A stretch of DNA of 10,146 nt from JADFOB01 sp964651325 (GTDB taxonomy: Bacteria; Planctomycetota; Phycisphaerae; UBA1845), in assembly GCA_964651325.1 (NCBI GenBank), contig CAZYXP010000141.1, positions 1 to 10,146 of the forward strand. The letters run 5' to 3'. The notes under the pieces were generated by a model, which made no database searches, was not told the origin of the DNA, and worked only from the letters and a program-made list of their open reading frames with translations. The position numbers and the translations under genes are program-made. Positions 7,126 to 10,146 of the stretch are shown in pieces; within the stretch, counting starts at the first letter, position 1; each line of letters starts with the position of its first letter.

Positions 7126-7132
7126 CGACAAC

Positions 7133-7930
7133 ATGCCGCGATTCAATAGGACCGATGATCCGATCGCCCAGGACAACTACACGTTGGTCGCGACCGCGTC
7201 CGATGATCCTCGACACGATGCCTCTGTGTTGGGGTTTGATCCCGCCACGCTGACCGACTGGAACGGGAACGCCGATCCCGGCAACCTCGATGCCGCCGTC
7301 GATCAACTCGCAGAGCGCCTCGATGACAATGAGATCGCCCTCGCGGGGCTTACGAGCGATCACGGCGCCCTCGGAGGACTCGCCGACGACGATCACGCCC
7401 AATATCTTCTGGCCGATGGAACGCGCGCCGTGGGTGGTGACATGCTCATGACCGGCGCCGCGGAATTGCGGTATCGGGCATCCGACCAGAGGGTCTTCTC
7501 TCCGGCAACGGATGCTTTGGCCTTGGATGCCGGAACCCAGATGCAGGTGCGCATCGGCGGCGCAAGCGAAGTCTTGTTGTTTGCCAATCAACTGACCTTC
7601 AAACAACCCGGCTCAAACAATCCCACCGTGGACTGGGGCACGACGGACCAACTCGACCTGCGTCTGGGATCTACCACTTTGGTAACGCTTAAGAGTCAAG
7701 AGCTCGACGTGGCAGGTATGGTCGTGGGGACCGGAATGCGTGCCGACGGAACGCCGGCGGGTGTTGTTGGAGCCAACACGTGGACCGGCGGTAGCGCCTC
7801 GCCAGATCCCTTGGGCACCAAGGCCTCGATGAGCCAGCTTCCCTCCGGCTTTGCCACCTCGGCGAATGCGGGATGGATCACGGTCCGCGTGGGAACGACC
7901 ACCGGAGTGATCCCTTACTGGAGAGCCTAG
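7133..7930 (+). CDS. Tail fibre-like virion protein with DDDHxQYL motif
   Basis: This 265-residue protein carries DHGALGGLADDDHAQYLLAD (76-95) followed by GTRAV and GDMLMTGA. That motif recurs in phage tail fibres, tail spikes and other trimeric virion appendages. Before it, residues 51-73 can form a short coiled coil (LDAAVDQLAERLDDNEIAL), a likely trimerisation stem. After it come repeated beta strands with Gly/Ser/Thr turns (VRIGGASEVLLFANQLTF, TDQLDLRLGSTTLVTL), as in fibre shafts. The C-terminus, AGWITVRVGTTTGVIPYWRA, is the kind of closing strand often seen in these proteins. The probable role is a host-attachment or decoration fibre. It is short for a Mu fibre (gpS, about 500 residues) and no tail fibre assembly chaperone is adjacent, so it could instead be a head fibre. 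Confidence 0.72.
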   Translation: MPRFNRTDDPIAQDNYTLVATASDDPRHDASVLGFDPATLTDWNGNADPGNLDAAVDQLAERLDDNEIALAGLTSDHGALGGLADDDHAQYLLADGTRAVGGDMLMTGAAELRYRASDQRVFSPATDALALDAGTQMQVRIGGASEVLLFANQLTFKQPGSNNPTVDWGTTDQLDLRLGSTTLVTLKSQELDVAGMVVGTGMRADGTPAGVVGANTWTGGSASPDPLGTKASMSQLPSGFATSANAGWITVRVGTTTGVIPYWRA

Positions 7931-7931
7931 A

Positions 7932-8156
7932 ATGAACCACAAGCAGAGCCCGCAGGGCCATTCTATCGACGCGAAGTTCCGTGATGATCTCCTCGCCTAC
8001 CTAGCCATGCGCCCGTGGCAAGAAGTCAATGCGCTGATCGTCGCGCTGGTCCGCGCCAAGGAGTCGACCGCGCCAGAAGCAGAACCGCAACCGGCGGAGC
8101 ATCTCAATGCGCTTGAGTGCGGGAAATCTCCCGTCGGAGAAAGTACAGCTCCTTAA
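7932..8156 (+). CDS. Small protein at the end of the phage cassette, overlapping the host glycosyltransferase gene
   Basis: The 74-residue product starts 1 base after the fibre-like gene's stop codon. No good Shine-Dalgarno sequence precedes the ATG, so it probably relies on translational coupling. Residues 14-43 form an amphipathic helical segment (AKFRDDLLAYLAMRPWQEVN then ALIVALVRA). The rest is polar and disordered (Pro/Ala/Glu). I recognise no family. The last 17 codons (8104-8156) lie antisense to the conserved end of the glycosyltransferase, and their translation shows no order, which suggests that the original phage stop codon was lost when the element joined host DNA. The first 45 residues look like a genuine gene; the C-terminal third may be junction read-through. 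Confidence 0.5.
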   Translation: MNHKQSPQGHSIDAKFRDDLLAYLAMRPWQEVNALIVALVRAKESTAPEAEPQPAEHLNALECGKSPVGESTAP

Positions 8157-8829
8157 ACGCTCGAAGAATCACGCTCAACTTGGCTCCGGTCTGTTCGCCG
8201 GCCTCGCGCGCGTAGTGGTGCACGCCAACCTGTCCGATGGAATACCCACGCCGGGTGGCCCGGGCGAGTATCTCCGCGTCTATGAGGGCCCCTGTGGATT
8301 TCATTTCGATCTCATCGAATAGGCGCTTGGGAAAGAGCTTGAACGCGCAATCGATGTCCTTGATCCGCATTCCGAACACGAAGTTGACCAGCGTGGTCCA
8401 GGCCCAGGCGTTGGTTTTGCGCATGAGCGGGTCCTTCCGGTCGATCCGGTAGGCACTCACGATGTCGTAATGCTGCATGAGGGGAAGTAGCAGGTCGATC
8501 TCTTCGAAATCGAATTGACCGTCTCCATCGGTGTAGAATATCCATTCCTTCTCGGCTTCATGGAAGCCTCGCTGCAAGGCGCCGCCATAGCCCAAGTTGG
8601 GGTGGTTGTGCACGGCTCTGACCTGATCAATATCCCGAGCCAGGCGGTCGGCGATTTCTTCCGTACGATCCTTGCTACCGTCGTTGACGATGATGACTTC
8701 AAAGTCGTCGCTGATTTTCTCCGCCACACGCACCGCGGCCAGCGTGGTTTCTTCGACGTTTTCCTCTTCGTTGTAACACGGGAAGAAAATCGAAAGGCTC
8801 AGGGGCTTTGGGGGCTTTGCTGTGCTCAA
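8104..8829 (-). CDS. Family 2 glycosyltransferase, polyprenyl-phosphate (DPM1-like) type
   Basis: This 241-residue GT-A enzyme likely transfers a sugar from a nucleotide donor to a lipid phosphate on the cytoplasmic face of the membrane, for use in cell-surface glycan assembly or protein glycosylation. Motifs in order are FPCYNEEEN (16-24), VNDGSKDRT (48-56), NLGYGGALQRGF (78-89), the DxD motif in DGDGQFD (101-107), SAYRIDRKDP (115-124), DIDCAFKLF (148-156), GALIDAE (170-176) and VGVHHYAREAGEQTGA (191-206). No C-terminal membrane helices are present, so it is of the short DPM1-like form. The start is TTG at 8829: an in-frame TGA lies directly upstream and GGAG (plus-strand 8837-8840) is 7 bases away. 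All family blocks are present, so the gene appears intact despite the tail-to-tail overlap with the last phage gene. Donor and acceptor cannot be told from sequence. Confidence 0.92.
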   Translation of the reverse strand: MSTAKPPKPLSLSIFFPCYNEEENVEETTLAAVRVAEKISDDFEVIIVNDGSKDRTEEIADRLARDIDQVRAVHNHPNLGYGGALQRGFHEAEKEWIFYTDGDGQFDFEEIDLLLPLMQHYDIVSAYRIDRKDPLMRKTNAWAWTTLVNFVFGMRIKDIDCAFKLFPKRLFDEIEMKSTGALIDAEILARATRRGYSIGQVGVHHYAREAGEQTGAKLSVILRAFKELYFLRREISRTQAH

Positions 8830-8836
8830 TCATGTT

Positions 8837-8840
8837 CTCC
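8837..8840 (-). promoter_or_regulatory. Ribosome binding site supporting the TTG start of the glycosyltransferase
   Basis: Read on the minus strand, GGAG stands 7 bases before TTG at 8829. An ATG at 8833-8831 is nearby but out of frame, and the in-frame codon before TTG is a stop (TGA, 8832-8830), so TTG is the only start that keeps the whole first glycosyltransferase motif. Confidence 0.6.
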
Positions 8841-8873
8841 GACGTTGTGGCAAGTTGGGGCTAGGGCTCAGTC

Positions 8874-9041
8874 AACGCTTGATTCCGCCGGCAGCCCATG
8901 TAGCACAGCGGCCCTCCGCTGTGTCGGGGCAACCGTCCAGCCGAGAGCGGTTGGGTTACAAACAACTGAGTCGCCCCGAGAAACGCATCCACCATTTTCA
9001 GGACGTGTATCTGACCAAGTTGAACGAAAGAATCAAGCGTT
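8874..9041. repeat. 168-bp segment bounded by a 12-bp perfect inverted repeat
   Basis: AACGCTTGATTC (8874-8885) and its exact reverse complement GAATCAAGCGTT (9030-9041) bound this segment. The right copy contains the stop codon of the GGDEF gene. Apart from the hairpin at 8903-8924 the interior shows no open reading frame of note. It could be a small non-autonomous (MITE-like) insertion or a chance pair. A clean target duplication is not visible: GTC occurs at 8871-8873 and 9043-9045, but with one extra base on the right. Confidence 0.35.
8903..8924 (+). repeat. Perfect hairpin dispersed repeat between the host genes
   Basis: CACAGCGG (8904-8911) pairs perfectly with CCGCTGTG (8916-8923) around the loop CCCT, and a G-T wobble extends the stem by one pair. 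With its context (CATGTAGCACAG before, TCGGGGC after) it resembles the TAGCACAG-CTGTG dispersed intergenic repeat that I recall from planctomycete-type genomes. It lies upstream of the glycosyltransferase and downstream of the GGDEF gene, so it could act as a bidirectional transcription barrier, although there is no T run. Confidence 0.6.
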
Positions 9042-10146
9042 TGTCCTATGGCGGTCTTTGGGGGTTGGTACGGATCGGATTTTCCGGGTGTCGAGCATGG
9101 CCGCATTCTTGCCCTCGGCTTTGGCATGATACAGCGCGGCATCGGCCCGGGCCATCAGTTCGGCCGGCTCGGTGGTGTTGGAATTTCCGAGTGAGGCGAC
9201 GCCCGCACTGAGAGAAACCAATCCCCCGCCGTCCATGGACTGTGCATTCTGGCGAAACAACGTCACGATACGCTGCGCGACTTGAAGCGCTTCCCGGGCG
9301 GATGTCTTCGGGAGCAACAGGATGAATTCATCGCCGCCGTACCGGATGGCGCTGTCCGTCGGGCGGAGGGCGGCCGACAACAATCCGCCCATGAAACGCA
9401 GAATGGTATCGCCCGCGGCGTGTCCAAACGTATCGTTGTGGGCCTTAAAGTTGTCGATATCGACCATGACGATACACATGTCCTCACGGCGGTTGACGCA
9501 GTCTAACACGAGCGGGTCGAATTCCTCATCCAGAAAGGCCCGATTCCTAAGACCGGTCAGTGCGTCGGTGGTGGCCTGATCTTCGGCTCGGCGCAGTTGT
9601 CGGTCGGCTCCTTGTCGGTGTTCACGAATCCGGTCATCGGCAAGGCGTTGGGCCGTGCGGCGTTTGTTGTTGCACTCGATCGCGTCGCGACGGAAACCGC
9701 GCAGCGTTTCAGCGATCCGTTCGAATTCGGGCCACTGGCGCGTGTCGAAGGAGGGTATTCGCTCGGAGAGCAAATCACCGCTGCATCCGCGCGGGGCGAG
9801 CGTCCGCAACGGTCGCCCGACCTCCCGATGAAACCAACGTGCCAGCGCTTTGGATGCCAGCAGCACCATGACCAGCATCACGACGCCGGAAAAAACCGAT
9901 TGACCGAGGGCGGCGATGAAGATGGACTCGACGGCAAACAGAATGATAACTTCCCTCGTCTCGTTTGAGGTGGCCGGCGGTAGCGAGGTGATGGCGCCCC
10001 AGAGGTGGCCTGAGCCGTTTGTGACACTTGTACCTGTGGAACTGACGGGCACGTCCGCTCGAAGAATTCGACGGGCGGCGCGGTCGTTGTCGCTGGTGTT
10101 GGGATAAAGCGCTTCCAAGAAGGGCACTTGCCCCTTGAACCGTGGA
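9033..10146 (-). CDS. Membrane-anchored diguanylate cyclase (GGDEF), partial at N-terminus
   Basis: The product makes the second messenger cyclic di-GMP from two GTP. The frame stays open to the right edge, so the beginning is missing. GTG at 10127 is the first start-type codon in view but is probably internal, because codons before it (PRFKGQ) continue the protein. Counting from that GTG, residues 1-57 look extracytoplasmic (sensor end). Residues about 60-98 are strongly hydrophobic, ending in FSGVVMLVMVLLASKALARW. About 99-185 is a HAMP-like and charged helical linker. The GGDEF domain covers about 186-345: DALTGLRNR (188-196), VDIDNFK (222-228), NDTFGHAAGD (231-240), the inhibitory I-site RPTD (255-258), and GGDEF (264-268) exactly five residues later. 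The active site and product-inhibition site therefore look functional. No EAL domain follows. The 20-residue C-terminal tail ends inside the inverted repeat. The input signal is unknown. Confidence 0.93.
   Translation of the reverse strand, partial: PRFKGQVPFLEALYPNTSDNDRAARRILRADVPVSSTGTSVTNGSGHLWGAITSLPPATSNETREVIILFAVESIFIAALGQSVFSGVVMLVMVLLASKALARWFHREVGRPLRTLAPRGCSGDLLSERIPSFDTRQWPEFERIAETLRGFRRDAIECNNKRRTAQRLADDRIREHRQGADRQLRRAEDQATTDALTGLRNRAFLDEEFDPLVLDCVNRREDMCIVMVDIDNFKAHNDTFGHAAGDTILRFMGGLLSAALRPTDSAIRYGGDEFILLLPKTSAREALQVAQRIVTLFRQNAQSMDGGGLVSLSAGVASLGNSNTTEPAELMARADAALYHAKAEGKNAAMLDTRKIRSVPTPKDRHRTNA

Larger units (their letters stand above)
1..8156 (+). mobile_element. Mu-like prophage head-morphogenesis cassette (partial, right end)
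   Basis: Eleven consecutive same-strand genes follow the order of the phage Mu head region: terminase large subunit, DUF935 portal, gpI-like protease, decoration protein, gpT-like capsid protein, DUF1320 connector, then small structural proteins and a fibre-like protein. The assignment rests on family-level motifs in six of these proteins, described in their own entries. The left limit lies outside the window. The right limit is placed at the end of the last plus-strand gene, which overlaps a host glycosyltransferase. No transposase, integrase, lysis gene, tail sheath, tube, tape measure or baseplate gene is present in the window. The reading frames of the recognised phage genes are intact, so this is not an obviously decayed remnant even though the tail module is missing from the expected place. 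Confidence 0.8.

Noticed and set aside
8515..9129. A 204-codon plus-strand open frame across the glycosyltransferase start and the intergenic gap.
   Set aside because: It runs antisense to conserved glycosyltransferase and GGDEF codons and through the repeat region, and it shows no protein-like pattern of its own.
1..10146. Search for tRNA or rRNA genes, CRISPR arrays, integrase attachment repeats and insertion sequence transposases.
   Set aside because: Nothing with the required structure was seen. The only repeats are the short hairpins and the 12-bp inverted repeat listed as features.

Overview
The window shows the right-hand part of a Mu-like (transposable-phage type) virion head cassette, facing right, that runs directly into two ordinary chromosomal genes facing left. 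The DNA is uniformly GC-rich and there is no gene-free stretch longer than about 200 bases. The phage families here occur in many phyla. Three short hairpin repeats in intergenic gaps (after the capsid gene, after the DUF1320 gene, and between the glycosyltransferase and GGDEF genes) resemble dispersed intergenic repeats that I recall from planctomycete, verrucomicrobial and acidobacterial chromosomes. A planctomycete-like host (for example Phycisphaerae or a relative) is therefore my best guess. It is an inference, not a demonstrated assignment.

Positions 1-8156, plus strand, in order: the C-terminal nuclease half of the terminase large subunit (cut by the left edge), a DUF935 portal (Mu gp29 type), a Mu gpI-like prohead protease/scaffold, a decoration protein with a DUF2190-like N-terminus, a Mu gpT-like major capsid protein, a DUF1320 (gp36-type) head-tail connector, three small proteins I do not recognise (161, 148 and 148 aa), a tail-fibre-like protein with the phage motif DDDHxQYL, and a 74-aa protein. 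Most of these genes have their own good Shine-Dalgarno sequence and they look like one late operon: terminase loads DNA through the portal into a gpT shell matured by the protease, and the connector and small proteins close the head. Genes for the Mu minor head protein (gp30/F), tail sheath, tube, tape measure and baseplate are absent from the window. The cassette stops where host genes start, so it is either a shortened prophage, a split tail module, or a domesticated capsid.

Positions 8104-10146, minus strand: a family 2 glycosyltransferase of the polyprenyl-phosphate (DPM1-like) type with a TTG start, and upstream of it a membrane-anchored diguanylate cyclase with intact GGDEF and I-site motifs, cut by the right edge. 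The last phage gene and the glycosyltransferase overlap tail to tail by 53 bases. This is probably the element/host border. The 203-base gap between the two host genes holds a perfect hairpin repeat inside a 12-bp inverted repeat spanning 168 bases.
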